Below are positions 1 through 9,704 of a stretch of 64,000 nt of DNA, piece by piece. The position numbers were made by a program, and so were the translations under genes. Location of the stretch: positions 16,359,263 to 16,423,262 of the forward strand of contig NC_134028.1 of the NCBI RefSeq assembly GCF_964204645.1, in the 5' to 3' direction. The DNA is from Tubulanus polymorphus. Its lineage: Eukaryota; Nemertea; Palaeonemertea; Tubulaniformes; Tubulanidae. A model generated the notes under the pieces. That model saw only the letters and a program-made list of their open reading frames with translations, was not told the DNA's origin and made no database searches. Numbering within the stretch: position 1 is the stretch's first letter; each line of letters opens with the position of its first letter.

Positions 1-805
1 CCAGCGACAATTCATTATTTTGGTTTTATCGCCAGCGACAATCCATTATTTTGGTTTTATCGCCTGCGACAATTCAATATTTTGGTTTTATCGCCTGCGA
101 CAATTCATTATTTTGGTTTTATCGCCAGCGACAATTCATTATTTTGGTTTTATCGCCCGCGACAATTCATTATTTTGGTTTTATCGCCCGCGACAATTCA
201 TTATTTTGGTTTTATCGCCAGCGACAATTCATTATTTTGGTTTTATCGCCAGCGACAATTCATTATTTTGGTTTTGTCCCACGCGACAATTCAATATTTT
301 GGTTTTCTCGCCTGCGACAATTCAATATTTTGGTTTTATCGCCAGCGACAATTGATTATTTTGGTTTATCGCCCGCGACAATTAATTTTTCTGGTTTTGT
401 CGCCCGCGACAATTAATTGTTTTGGTTTTGTCACACGCGACAATTCATTATTTTGGTTTTATCGCCCGCGACAATTTTTTTTTTGTCGCAGTTTTATCGC
501 CTGCGACACTTCAATATTTTGGTTTTATCACCTGCGACAATTCAATATTTTGGTTTTATCGCCTGCGACAATTCAATATTTGGTTTTGTCCCACGCGACA
601 ATTCAATATTTTGGTTTTATCGCCAGCGACAATTGATTATTTTGGTTTTATCGCCCGCGACAATTCATTTTTTTGGTTTTGTCACCCGCGACAATTCAAT
701 ATTTTGGTTTTATCGCCAGCGACAATTGATTATTTTGGTTTTATTGCCCGCGACAATTGATTATTTTGGTTTTATCGCCCGCGACAATTAATTTTTTTGG
801 TTTTG
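1..805. repeat. 31-bp satellite, block 1
   Basis: About 26 tandem copies of a 31-bp unit that alternates a TTTTGGTTTTATCG segment with a CCCGCGACAATTCATTA segment. The start lies outside the window. Because 31 is not a multiple of 3 and the unit lacks stops in most frames, three overlapping long open frames arise with a 31-residue period. These are artefacts of the repeat and not genes. Variants include GTCACCC for ATCGCCC and GATTA for CATTA. Confidence 0.95.
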
Positions 806-900
806 TCGCCCACTTTATTAGCTTTTGAATAATTAGGCCAATTAATAACGTAATAAAGACTTATGCTTTCGCCTATTTTGGAGTCGATTAATCTGATATA

Positions 901-1495
901 GTACGGACGCGATAAAGGGCCTCGAGATGTCGCGTTCCAACTCGACAAGTCGCCATATTTATGTCGATATATCGCGATATATCGCGTCAAGTCGACATGA
1001 ATATGTCGTCACATCGTGACGTTTTCACGTCAAATTTCGCTTCTTCGCCCATTTTCCACGGGACAAGCCATCATTTAAAGACATGTCTAAATGTAAGATG
1101 AGGACACCAGTGATAAGACGACTGAGTTTCAAGTCGTCATGAATATGTCGACTTGTCGCGAGGAAAGTGGTCGAGAGAACGAAATATGTCGTCAAAACGT
1201 CACGATATATCGACATATTCATGTCGACTTGACGCGATATATCGCGGTATGTCGACATAAATATGAAGACTTGTCGAGTTTGAACGCGACATCTCGAGGC
1301 CCCTTATCGCTTCCGTACTTCCGTATAAAAGTGATATTAAAGCGATCATTCAAGTGATCCTACTTAATGAAAGATCTACGGAAGCGATAAAGGGCCTCGA
1401 GTTGTCGCGTTCCAACTCGACAAGTCGCCATATTTATGTCGATATATCGCATAAAGTCGACATGAATATGTCGACATATCGTGACGTTTTGACGA
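901..1495. repeat. Foldback repeat: one inverted and one direct copy of a ~125-bp unit
   Basis: The unit at 901-1026 contains GGGCCTCGAG and many GTCGACAT / ATATCGCG words. It reappears inverted at 1190-1318 and again in direct orientation at 1377-1495. A second arm (GACTGAGTTTCAAGTCGTCA near 1120) is inverted near 1490-1515. The segment could fold into a large hairpin, as foldback or MITE-like elements do. No coding frame is supported. Confidence 0.8.
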
Positions 1496-1499
1496 CTTG

Positions 1500-2262
1500 A
1501 AACTCAGTCGTCATATCACTGGCGTCCTCATCTTTCAGCAACGCCAGTCACATGGAGTCGTACGTGTTCTACTTTCTGCGACGCGACGCGACACGACTGT
1601 CACAACCAACCGACGCGCTCTTGCGACTGGCAGAAACTATTTGCACACAATCGTATTGCAACCGACTTGCACCGAAACTTGCGATGCAATGCGAGGATCG
1701 CATCGTGCCACAAGACCAACCTACGTCAGGCGTAAGTTACTGCGGAGCACCAGAAATATCTTTTTTTTCGTTCAAAAGACCTTTCGCTTGAAAATTCTTT
1801 CGTCGGAACAAAATTTATTTCGTTCGAACCAATAATATTCTATAGGAATGAACCAATTTGAAAAAATCGTTAAAACAAAGTTGAACAAACTTTTTTTTTG
1901 TCCAAACGAAAGGTTTTTCGTTCGAACAATCGTTCAATTGAAAAGAATCGTTTTAATTTGAACAGAATTTTCTTGTCAGAACATTAAGTTATTCGTTCGA
2001 ACAAGTATATTGAAAAAAGTTTTTTCTCCGAACCGAAAGTATTAAGTATTTCGTTCAATCGAACAGAATTGTTTTCATTCAAACAAAAAATTGTTTTCGC
2101 TCAACCAAATTTTTTTGCCGGGACTAAAAATTTTTCATTTCAACAATAACATAGCTTTTTATTCGAACACATTTTTTGTCAGAATGAAGAAAATTTTTGG
2201 TTCAAGCAAAAAGCGTATTGTTCGATCAAACATAATTATTTTCATTCGAACAAGATTTTCTT
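1500..2262. repeat. Low-complexity region with degenerate TTCGTTCGAAC words
   Basis: No gene is supported. The first part (1500-1760) is GC-richer with short GCGACGCGAC repeats. From about 1790 the sequence is T/A-rich and repeats variants of TTCGTTCGAACA at irregular 40-60-bp spacing, probably a very old tandem array. It abuts the LINE fragment that follows. Confidence 0.5.
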
Positions 2263-2264
2263 GT

Positions 2265-2640
2265 TGGAACATTAAGTTTTTTGGTCGAACGGCGTGTTAA
2301 GGTCGATTTGGAAATTTACTCGGTCTGGTATATGTTGGATTTCTGTGTATGTCATTTGTCAGGACATTAAACGGAAGACAACTTAGGATACTACCTTGCG
2401 TGACTCCACTAGTTTGACCGACTTATTCCAAGATGAGGCGTTCCGTTGATTTCGGCTACAAGTTTTCGTTCAGAGATAACTGCTGAGCCATTTGGGCGAC
2501 CTATCATTGATACTGTTTCCTAATAGCCTGTTTATTAATGGCTGATGTTGTGCCTTATCAAATGCTTCGTCGAAATCCACCGTTGAACATGATTCTAAGA
2601 CTGTGCAGAAAACCCGTTATCGCTGCTTTGCAGCTATATT
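2265..2640 (-). pseudogene. LINE reverse transcriptase fragment, copy 1
   Basis: On the minus strand the sequence translates to the DF-x-x-AFD motif of non-LTR reverse transcriptases (catalytic block A, near 2570-2590). It continues through a SSYL stretch to a GVTQGSIL-like block just before 2390. Stops and frameshifts interrupt it, and the FADD catalytic block is absent. The same ~375-bp fragment occurs at 8676-9055 with roughly 5-10% differences, so it spread or was duplicated as a unit. Both copies adjoin the 31-bp satellite region. The motifs are visible; the LINE clade is not resolved. Confidence 0.75.
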
Positions 2641-2650
2641 TATTATTATT

Positions 2651-2811
2651 ATTTTCTTCCACACTATTTTTACCAAAAGAACATAGGCTTTGTTACCTTA
2701 CCGCTGTTTCATATACAATCCATATAATATCGTTCACCTCACTGAGATCTACAAATAGCCCGCGTGTTTTTTCACGAATCATCGTTACAAAAGCGCTGTC
2801 GGGCCGTAAAC
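2651..2811 (-). repeat. Dispersed repeat with an exon-like open frame, copy 1
   Basis: About 160 bp with a diverged copy at 19153-19315. On the minus strand an open frame of about 44 codons (containing LFVDLSEVNDII) ends at a GTAAGGTAAC that resembles a splice donor. That donor is conserved in the second copy, although the second copy has a stop and a frameshift. It may be an exon of an unidentified transposon gene; I do not recognise the product. Confidence 0.45.
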
Positions 2812-3631
2812 ATCGAAAATTTAGCCCCATTCAATGGGGCGACATGTTTTTCGAGTCGTCATCCCGAAATCAACCCGCAGGCCGACTGTCACTTCGATTA
2901 TCAATTCAAGTATAAATGAACTAATTTATTGCCGCAGACTTCACATTCAGTAAACTAAACACGCCGAAGACATATAGCGGAGAAAAGCTGTTATGTCGAC
3001 GAGGTATCAAAATAAAAGAATATATTACTTTATTCGGCCGCGGGCTTCAACCTCTATATCAATACCATCAATACTCTATATTTCCTACAGTACATATCGA
3101 TCATTGTCAAATGCACAAGGTATTTACTAAATACAAGTATATAACACATAATCCTTTCCGTATGCTGGACTCACACTTGACATTCGGAGTAAGCGTTCGC
3201 TGTGGGGGAAAGGGATCGTTCGCTGTGTCGCTTGAAGTGTTTATCGAGTTTGACGCGGCTTTAGGCCTACCGGTACTGAGCTTTACTGTATCAAACAAAC
3301 ACAGTACAATTGTTGCGTTTATTAACGGACTCATTGGATTGAACTTCAAAACAAAATTTACGATATTTAGGTGGGTTGTTAAATTCAATAGGCCTACGAC
3401 CAATCTGTCCGGATGTTAGGCCTACACATATACAAAGGCCTACATAGGCTAGTAGCCTCTACTAGGTTAAGCGTTCGCTGTGGGGGAAAGGAGATCGTTC
3501 GCTGTGTCGCTTGAAGTGTTTATCGAGTTTTACGCGACCTTAAGGCTTTAGTATGGTGGCTGATAAGGGCCATGCGTAAAAAAAAACACGTATATGCAAA
3601 TGAGGGCGACATTATGACAAAACGACAAAAC
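2812..3631. repeat. Non-coding spacer with a ~72-bp direct duplication
   Basis: No gene is supported. The segment at 3194-3265 (starting GTTCGCTGTGGGGGAAAGG and reaching TTATCGAGTTT) is repeated directly at about 3471-3545 with few changes. Between them lie many GGCCTA words. Open frames on both strands here are short and show no recognisable motif. Confidence 0.6.
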
Positions 3632-4826
3632 TAAAATAACGCGACAAAACAATAATTTTGGTTTTATCGCCCGCAATAATTCATTATTTTGGTTTTATCG
3701 CCCGCGATAATTCATTATTTTGGTTTTATCGCCCGCGACAATTCATTATTTTGGTTTTATCGCCCGCGACAATTCATTATTTTGGTTTATCGCCCGCGAC
3801 AATTCATTAGTTTGGTTTTGTCACCCGCGACAATTCAAGATTTTGGTTTTTCTGCCGCGACAATTCATTTTTTGGATTTGTCGCCCGCGACAATACAATA
3901 TTTTGGTTTTATCGTCAGCGACAATTCATTATTTTGGTTTTATCGCCCGCGACAATTCATTATTTTGGTTTTACCGCCCGCGACAATTCATTAATTTGGT
4001 TTTGTCACCCGCGACAAAACAATAATTTTGGTTTTGTCGCCCGCGACAATTCATTATTTTGGTTTTATCGCCCGCGACAATTCATTATTTTGGTTTTATC
4101 GCCCGCGACAATTCATAATTTTGGTTTTGTCACCCGCGACAAATCAATATTTTGGTTTTGTCGCCCATGACAATTCAATATTTTGGTTTTTATCGCCCGC
4201 GACAATTCATTATTTTGGTTTTATCGCCCGCGACAATTCATTATTTTGGTTTTGTCGCCTCGACAATTCTTTTTTTGGTTTTGTCGCCCGCGACAATTCA
4301 TTAGTTTGGTTTTGTCGCCCGCGACAATTCAATATTTTGGTTTTGTCGCCCGCGACAATTCAATATTTTGGTTTTGTCGCCCGCGACAATTAATTATTTT
4401 GGTTTTGTGGCCCCCACAATTCTTTTTTTGGTTTTGTCGCCCACGACAATTCATTAGTTTGGTTTTATCGCCCACGACAATTCATTACTTTGGTTTTATC
4501 TCCAGCGACAATTCATTATTTTGGTTTTGTCGCCCACGACAATTCATTATTTAGGTTTTGTCGCCCGAGACAATTCATTATTTTGGTTTTATCGCCCGCG
4601 ACAATTCATTATTTTGGTTTTGTCGCCCGCGACAATTCATTATTTTGGTTTTATCGCCCATGACAATTCATTATTTTGGTTTTATCGCCCGCGACAATTC
4701 AATATTTTGGTTTTATCGCCCGCGACAATTCATTAGTTTGGTTTTGTCGCCCGCGACAATTCAATATTTTGGTTTTATCACCCGCGACAATTCATTAGTT
4801 TGGTATTGTCGCCCGTGACAATTCTT
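3632..4826. repeat. 31-bp satellite, block 2
   Basis: About 38 copies of the same 31-bp unit as block 1, somewhat more homogeneous. The right edge is cut cleanly by the ~155-bp-repeat element beginning near 4830; the satellite resumes at 8408, so the two blocks were once continuous. Confidence 0.95.
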
Positions 4827-5429
4827 TTTCAGTCCACTTGGGACTTTAGTCCCAAGGGGGCTATTGTGTTCACTTTTCGTCCCTCCGTCCGTCCATAGAC
4901 GGAATCCAGTTATTTTGGGAAGTTTTGAAGACGCTTCAAGGTAATGTCTTGATATTTGGTTTATACATGTATCTACCCTAGAAACATCGTCAGCCCAAAA
5001 ACTGGCCCTGTCAGATTCAAGATGGCCGACTGGCAGCCATTGTTGTTTGCCAAAATCAGCACTTTTTAAACATTTTCGAAGTTTTCGTGTGAAATTTTGA
5101 AGACGCTTCGATCAATTACCTTGATCTTTCGTTTATATTTGAATCTACCAAAGGCCCATCAGCATAATAAAATTGGGTCGATCTGACTCAAGATAGCCGT
5201 CCTATGACCTTTTTAGTGCCCAAAAATGTAAATTTTGGCCAGAATTCTAGGTCCTGTAGCTTCCTACTGGTTTGCCATTTCTCATTGCAATTGCTGATAG
5301 GTATTCTTTAGAGAGGGATTTTTTATACCTGGGACAGGTATTTTTGATCAGCCTATTATGACGCAATTGACGGCCATCTTGGTGTCATCAGTACTCATTC
5401 GTAGGTGGGAAAAAGTTTTTCCACATTAA

Positions 5430-5615
5430 ATTGATACCTAAGCATATTGTGTTACTATATTCAATTGGAAAGTTGTAGCCCATAACGTGTTCTATGATTT
5501 TGGTGAGTTTCAAGGTCTTTGGTTTTAGTATGTGGCCATCAGGGGGCGTTGAATAATACAATAACTTAGTATTGCTATATTATATTTGTACCAAGGCATA
5601 TTTTGTTACCATGAT
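5430..5615. repeat. ~155-bp tandem unit, left part, interrupted
   Basis: One unit with GTTACTATATTCAATTGGAAAG and AGGGGGCGTTGAATA cores. It stops at CCATGAT (5609-5615), where the 2,158-bp element is inserted, and continues at 7774. Confidence 0.8.
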
Positions 5616-5795
5616 CAGGGAAGTGTGATGAGATGGAATACGGACGCTATTGTGCAGCTCTTGTCGAATGTGCGTTGTAATTGCCCTAAAGCCGATAACG
5701 GTTCGTCGGCGAGCGCTTTGTTACGTAACGCGCCGATAAGCGATAACCAACGAGATCGGGAATCTCCCGTAATAATTCAGTTGTTTCCGAATATC

Positions 5796-6208
5796 GGTTT
5801 TTCATCCCATAATAAACTTATTTAAAAATTCCTCTGTAAACTGGTAAAACTCAACACCTGATTTCCCCTCATCAATTTCAGTCGATCAACTTGTATTCAC
5901 AATTGTCTTAAATTTAAGTGCCCCCTAGTTTGTCTCTTAACTGCTTCTCTTTAATCTGTTTTAGCGTGTAACTGTTTCTACGTTAATTTTCCTTTAGTTT
6001 GTATCATCTCTGATTACTTGAATTAGTCTCTTAGTCTCTGGATTGTATATATATCTCATAATTTCTGTAGTATTCATTATTTCTGAAGATGACTATTAGG
6101 ACATAGACGAAACGTCGAATAAACTACTAACATTTTTGGACTTTTTCGTTATCATTGTGCGATTCTCTCTACATCGCTTCCGACGGATATAGTGTTTTAT
6201 CAATCGTG
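5796..6208 (+). mobile_element. Penelope-like element 3' fragment
   Basis: Starts inside the last codons of a Penelope-like ORF (the final residues FSPHNKL are readable) and runs through its 3' untranslated region. It closely matches 31636-32150 of the larger Penelope copy, including the GAAGATGACTATTAGGA and CGGATATAGTGTT words, but has an internal deletion of about 100 bp. Strong 5' truncation is usual for these elements. It is nested in the TIR element at 5616-7773. Confidence 0.85.
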
Positions 6209-6234
6209 ATATCGGTTCTTTCCGCTGTATTAAA

Positions 6235-6850
6235 ATGGCAACGGTTGTCAACGAAATTATAAATGATGACGATTTTGACGAACTATTCTTTGATAGTGAC
6301 GAATTGGTTCAGATCGATACGGAAATATTACGGGAATCCTCTGGATCAGGATCAACTAATTCGGCCGATTCTAGTGAGTGTTATTCCTTTTGAATCGATG
6401 AAATATCGGAATAGTTTCCACCTAATTGCAGGCACTTTATTCTTTCCTTTTCTTTTTCATATAGGTACTTCTCAGGCTCAGCTGACCAGAGACTGCGATC
6501 TGAACACGAGAAAACACACATACAGGTATTTTTTACATTTATTTTTATAATCAATACAATCCTTTTAGGTTATAAAATAATAAACGAATACAGAAAATAA
6601 TTATATAAACATAATATAAAAAATCCAGATAAGTACATGTTAAAATAATAATCATTATTATTATTTTCGCAGGAACACTATATATTTGGAAAAGGCTATG
6701 ACTGAAGTGATTAACCATCGAGTATTTAAATTCAGTTCAAATGGAATGGTAGCAGTACATTATGGAAAATCGATGGATAAAATTTTGACTACAAATACGT
6801 CGCCGTCCAGACTTGGAATTAACCAGTGGTTTACATGTCCATTGTTTTAA
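6235..6850 (+). CDS. Putative three-exon ORF with acidic N-terminus inside the TIR element
   Basis: The ATG at 6235 opens a 139-bp acidic exon (DDDFDELFFDSDELV) ending at a GTGAGTG donor (6374). A TTTTTCATATAG acceptor leads to a 61-bp exon (6465-6525) ending ACAG/GTATTT. A third exon opens after CGCAG at 6673 and ends in TAA at 6850. The reading phase is kept across both junctions, giving about 125 residues. I recognise no domain. Its last exon overlaps the minus-strand zinc-finger ORF, so probably only one of the two is real in that stretch. The splice model is inferred from consensus sites only. Confidence 0.35.
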
Positions 6851-7069
6851 TTTGATAGTCACAGGGACAGTTTTTTTAACGTTTTTGTTCTTACGCCATT
6901 TTTGTAATTTGACACGACACATATTACAGATGTATATCGGGTACTGTTCAGTATCATCATCAAAATCAATGTTGAACAACTCCTTCACATGGCTTTTGAA
7001 ATTATTTTTATCGATAGGACGACGATCCGGAGGTTTCGCATTTTTTCCACACAATCGACAAAGATCCAT
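6737..7069 (-). CDS. Two-CxxC zinc-binding protein fragment, RAG1-N/ZAD-like, in a TIR transposon
   Basis: Starts MDLCRLCGK: one CxxC pair at the extreme N-terminus, then a second pair about 40 residues later (YICNMCRVKLQKW) after an acidic FNIDFDDD segment, followed by a basic tail. Paired CRxC...CxxC modules with this spacing occur in the N-terminal zinc-binding region of RAG1, in N-RAG-TP transposons described from Aplysia, and in arthropod ZAD domains; I cannot decide between them. A CTTGTTTTTAG just upstream of the ATG looks like a splice acceptor, so this may be an internal exon. At 110 residues it lacks any catalytic core. It probably binds DNA or dimerises for the mobile element. Confidence 0.45.
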   Translation of the reverse strand: MDLCRLCGKNAKPPDRRPIDKNNFKSHVKELFNIDFDDDTEQYPIYICNMCRVKLQKWRKNKNVKKTVPVTIKLKQWTCKPLVNSKSGRRRICSQNFIHRFSIMYCYHSI

Positions 7070-7773
7070 GACTAAAAACAAGAAAAGGTTAATTAAATGA
7101 GATTGCTGATGCTATTTAGGCAACTTGGTTTATATGGGGGACAATAACTTGTAGGCCTAATGTAAACGTTATTAAGTAACATTATTATGTAGTAAATACA
7201 CATTTTAAAGATCATACTTCGTGTATATGTTTGTGTCGTAACATAGCAACATGACGTCAGAAACGAAAGCTGCGCGAGTCTGGGCCGAAATATTTGACAT
7301 CTTCAAGGCCCAAATAACGCTAAACCCGGAATCGGAACGAACTGGCAAAAACATATGTTTAACACATAAAAACAGACTTTAATCACAATATAAATACTTA
7401 ATGTTCCGATACCGGGTTTCGGAGATATAGAAGAATAAAAATACATACCTTTTTGGACAAATTTTACGAGAAATTGTTGAATTTCAACCGATTTTCTAAA
7501 GAAAAATATGTGTATACACAGCCACTTCCACGTTGTTCAATGAACTGCAGTGCGCATGCGTAGTATCGATCGCAGAACATTTATCGGGCTAAAACTATTG
7601 CGGGTTGTTCTGCGACCAAATCAAAGTTGATGTTGACTGGTGTTCAGCTGGTAACACACACTCGATAAGCGTAGCTTACTGCTGTTGCGGTAACCTTTGA
7701 TGTACGGGCTGAATTGAATAGCCTACATCCGGCAATTAAAAGCGTCCGTATTCCATCTCATCACACTTCCCTG

Positions 7774-8330
7774 CCATGATCAATTGCAAAGTTGTAGTTC
7801 ATGACATCGTCTATGATTGTGGTGAGTTTTTAAGTAAATTAGTTATTCCATATAGTCACCAGGGGGCGTTGAATAGTAGAATGGCTTAGTATTTCCTTAT
7901 TAGATTGGTACCTAGGCATATTTTGTTACCATGATCCATTGCAAAGTTGTAGATCATGACATCGTCTATGATTGTGGTGAGTTTTTAAGGACATTAGTTA
8001 TTCCTTATAGTCACCAGGGGGCGTTGAATAGTAGAATGGCTTAGTATTTCCTTATTAGATTGGTACCTAGGCATATTTTGTTACTATGATCAATTGCAAA
8101 GTTGTATTTCATGACATGTACTACGATTATGGTGAGTTTTAAGGTCATTGGGTTTTGCATATGGTCACCAGGGGCGTTGAATAGTAGAATAACTTAGTAT
8201 TTCCATATTAAATTGGTAACGAGGCATATTTTGTTATCACAATCAATTACAAAATCATAGCTGCTCACATGTTCTATGATTGTGGTGGGTTTCAAGGTCA
8301 TTGGTTTTTGTATATGGTCACTAGAGGGCG
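7774..8330. repeat. ~155-bp tandem array of the Helentron-like element
   Basis: Units begin near 7775, 7930, 8085 and 8238. Each has a CCATGATCAATTGCAAAGTTG start, a GTCTATGATTGTGGTGAG middle and a CACCAGGGGGCGTTGAATAG end. The last unit is most diverged. A CTAGAGGGCG variant marks the final one before the element's right end. Confidence 0.9.
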
Positions 8331-8407
8331 TTATGTATTGAAATTGTTAGATTGTTGAGCATTTGAAACCACTTCCCAAGTGAGCATGGTGTCCCTGGAC
8401 CCCTAGT

Positions 8408-8672
8408 TTGGTTTTGTCTCCCGCGACAATTCATTATTCTGGTTTTGTCGCACGCAACAATTCAATATTTTGTTTTTGTCGTCCGCGACAATTCATTATT
8501 TTGGTTTTATCGCCGCGACAATTCAATATTTTGGTTTTAACGCCCGCGACAATTTATAATTGTGGTTTTATCGCTTGCGACAATTCATTATTTTTGTTTT
8601 GTCGCCCGTGACAATTCAATATTATGGTTTTGTCACCCGAGACAATTCATAATTTTGGTTTTGTCCCCGTGG
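8408..8672. repeat. 31-bp satellite, block 3
   Basis: About 8 copies of the 31-bp unit, more diverged than blocks 1 and 2 (for example TTTTTGTTTTGTC variants). It follows the Helentron-like element directly and is cut by the second LINE fragment. Confidence 0.93.
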
Positions 8673-8675
8673 TTT

Positions 8676-9055
8676 TGTCGGAACATTAAGTTTTTTGGTC
8701 GAACAGTGTGTTAAGGTCGTTTTGGAAATTTACTCGGTCTGGTATATTTTTGGATTACTGTGTATGTCATTTGTCAGGACATTAAACAGAAGACGACTTA
8801 GGATACTACCTTGCGTGACTCCACTAGTTAGACCGTCTCATTCCAAGAGGAGGCGTTCCGTTGATTTCGGTTACAAGTTTCCGTTCAGAGATAACTGCTG
8901 AGCCATTTAAACGACCTATCATTGATACTGTTTCCTAATAGCCTCTTTAGTAATGGCCGATGTTGAGCCTTATCAAATGCTTTGTTGAAATCCACCGTTG
9001 AACAGGATTCTAAGACTGTGCAGAAAACCCGTTATCGCTGCTTTGCAGCTATATT
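8676..9055 (-). pseudogene. LINE reverse transcriptase fragment, copy 2
   Basis: Second copy of the fragment at 2265-2640. On the minus strand it reads DFNKAFDKAQHRPLLKRLL, then after a stop and frameshift LTSGVTQGSILSRLLFNVL, which is the G-V-x-Q-G-S block of non-LTR reverse transcriptases. The FADD block is missing and no poly-A or tail repeat is seen. It is a dead fragment next to satellite block 3. Confidence 0.78.
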
Positions 9056-9704
9056 TTACTGTTATTATTGTTTACATCGAACGTCTTCAACAGCTGATAC
9101 AACCGCAACTACGCCTGTCAATCAGATTAATTGATTCATATAAGCTTACTAAAATGCTCACTATGAAAAAAGTACGCGGTGAATCAATCCGGAATTTTTC
9201 AGTAGAATATGAGACACTAGGTACCATTCTTTAAAAGTTAATTTGTTGTATGTCATTAACGATCAGTTATATAATACTTTATTCGTAACCTTTGAAGCGG
9301 CGCACCGGTACCGAATGCTCAAGCTAGGTCAGTCACGTAGGCCAACATTAACACGAAACAGACCACGGTTTTCCCTGTTAAGAACGTCTCTACACATGAA
9401 TAAAAGGGACTATAATGGACCATTTGCAATCATCAATCATTGCGCGCATACTGGCGCGAATCTGAAAGTTTGTGACGTCATTTCATGAATAAATAAAAAA
9501 GGAAGGCTCCGAGAATATCCAAATCACAGGTTACTGTGAATAACTGGGGTTCGACCATTCACAAGTAAAAAATGTACTTCCTTGTTTGTGAAGTAAGTTT
9601 ATTCATACTGTTATTAAAAGCAGTCCCTTTTAAACATTCTATAATAGTATAGTTTTGTTCGTGGATATCAATACTTCGAAATATCAACAGCGGTTTATTT
9701 ATTT
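9056..9704. other. Unassigned spacer
   Basis: Short open frames here (for example 9243-9488) show no motif or splice context. I see nothing that supports a gene, RNA or mobile element. Confidence 0.5.

Larger units (their letters stand above)
5616..7773. mobile_element. 2,158-bp DNA transposon with perfect 32-bp TIRs and 7-bp TSD
   Basis: The left end at 5616-5647 starts CAGGGAAGTGTGATGAGATG and matches the reverse complement of 7742-7773 over all 32 bases. The 7-bp word CCATGAT flanks both sides (5609-5615 and 7774-7780). Other copies of the host repeat show the uninterrupted site. CAGGG termini recall hAT, but hAT duplicates 8 bp, and 7 bp plus a ~31-bp TIR also recalls P-like or Dada elements; I leave the superfamily open. 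It contains a Penelope 3' fragment (5796-6208), a plus-strand spliced ORF (6235-6850) and a minus-strand zinc-finger ORF (6737-7069). No transposase catalytic domain is visible, so it is probably non-autonomous or decayed. Confidence 0.9.
4830..8401. mobile_element. Helentron/HINE-like non-autonomous element (pearl-like) inserted in the satellite
   Basis: Satellite DNA flanks both sides directly. The left end has a 9-bp-stem hairpin (4837-4856, CTTGGGACT / AGTCCCAAG), then a run of GTCC repeats. CACTTGGGA at 4835-4843 matches TCCCAAGTG at 8374-8382 as a subterminal inverted repeat. The interior consists of ~155-bp tandem units that contain a CACCAGGGGGCGTTGAATA core. Tandem core repeats, a hairpin and no terminal inverted repeats resemble molluscan pearl/HINE elements, which are non-autonomous Helitron relatives; that family assignment is an inference. 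No coding sequence belongs to this element; the genes inside belong to a nested insertion at 5616-7773. Confidence 0.55.

Noticed and set aside
20-791. Long periodic open frames as a repeat protein
   Set aside because: All three plus frames are open with the same 31-residue period, which follows from a 31-bp stop-poor unit; no true conserved start or splice structure.
1-805. CRISPR-like array of 31-bp units
   Set aside because: The units are head-to-tail with no unique spacers, and the window is clearly eukaryotic; it is an ordinary satellite.
3107-3419. Overlapping ~100-codon frames on both strands
   Set aside because: No motif, no splice sites, and part of the sequence is a direct duplication; the openness looks accidental.
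5616-7773. Assignment of the TIR element to Transib/RAG
   Set aside because: The zinc module is suggestive, but the termini are not CAC-type and the TSD is 7 bp, not 5; no DDE core was seen.
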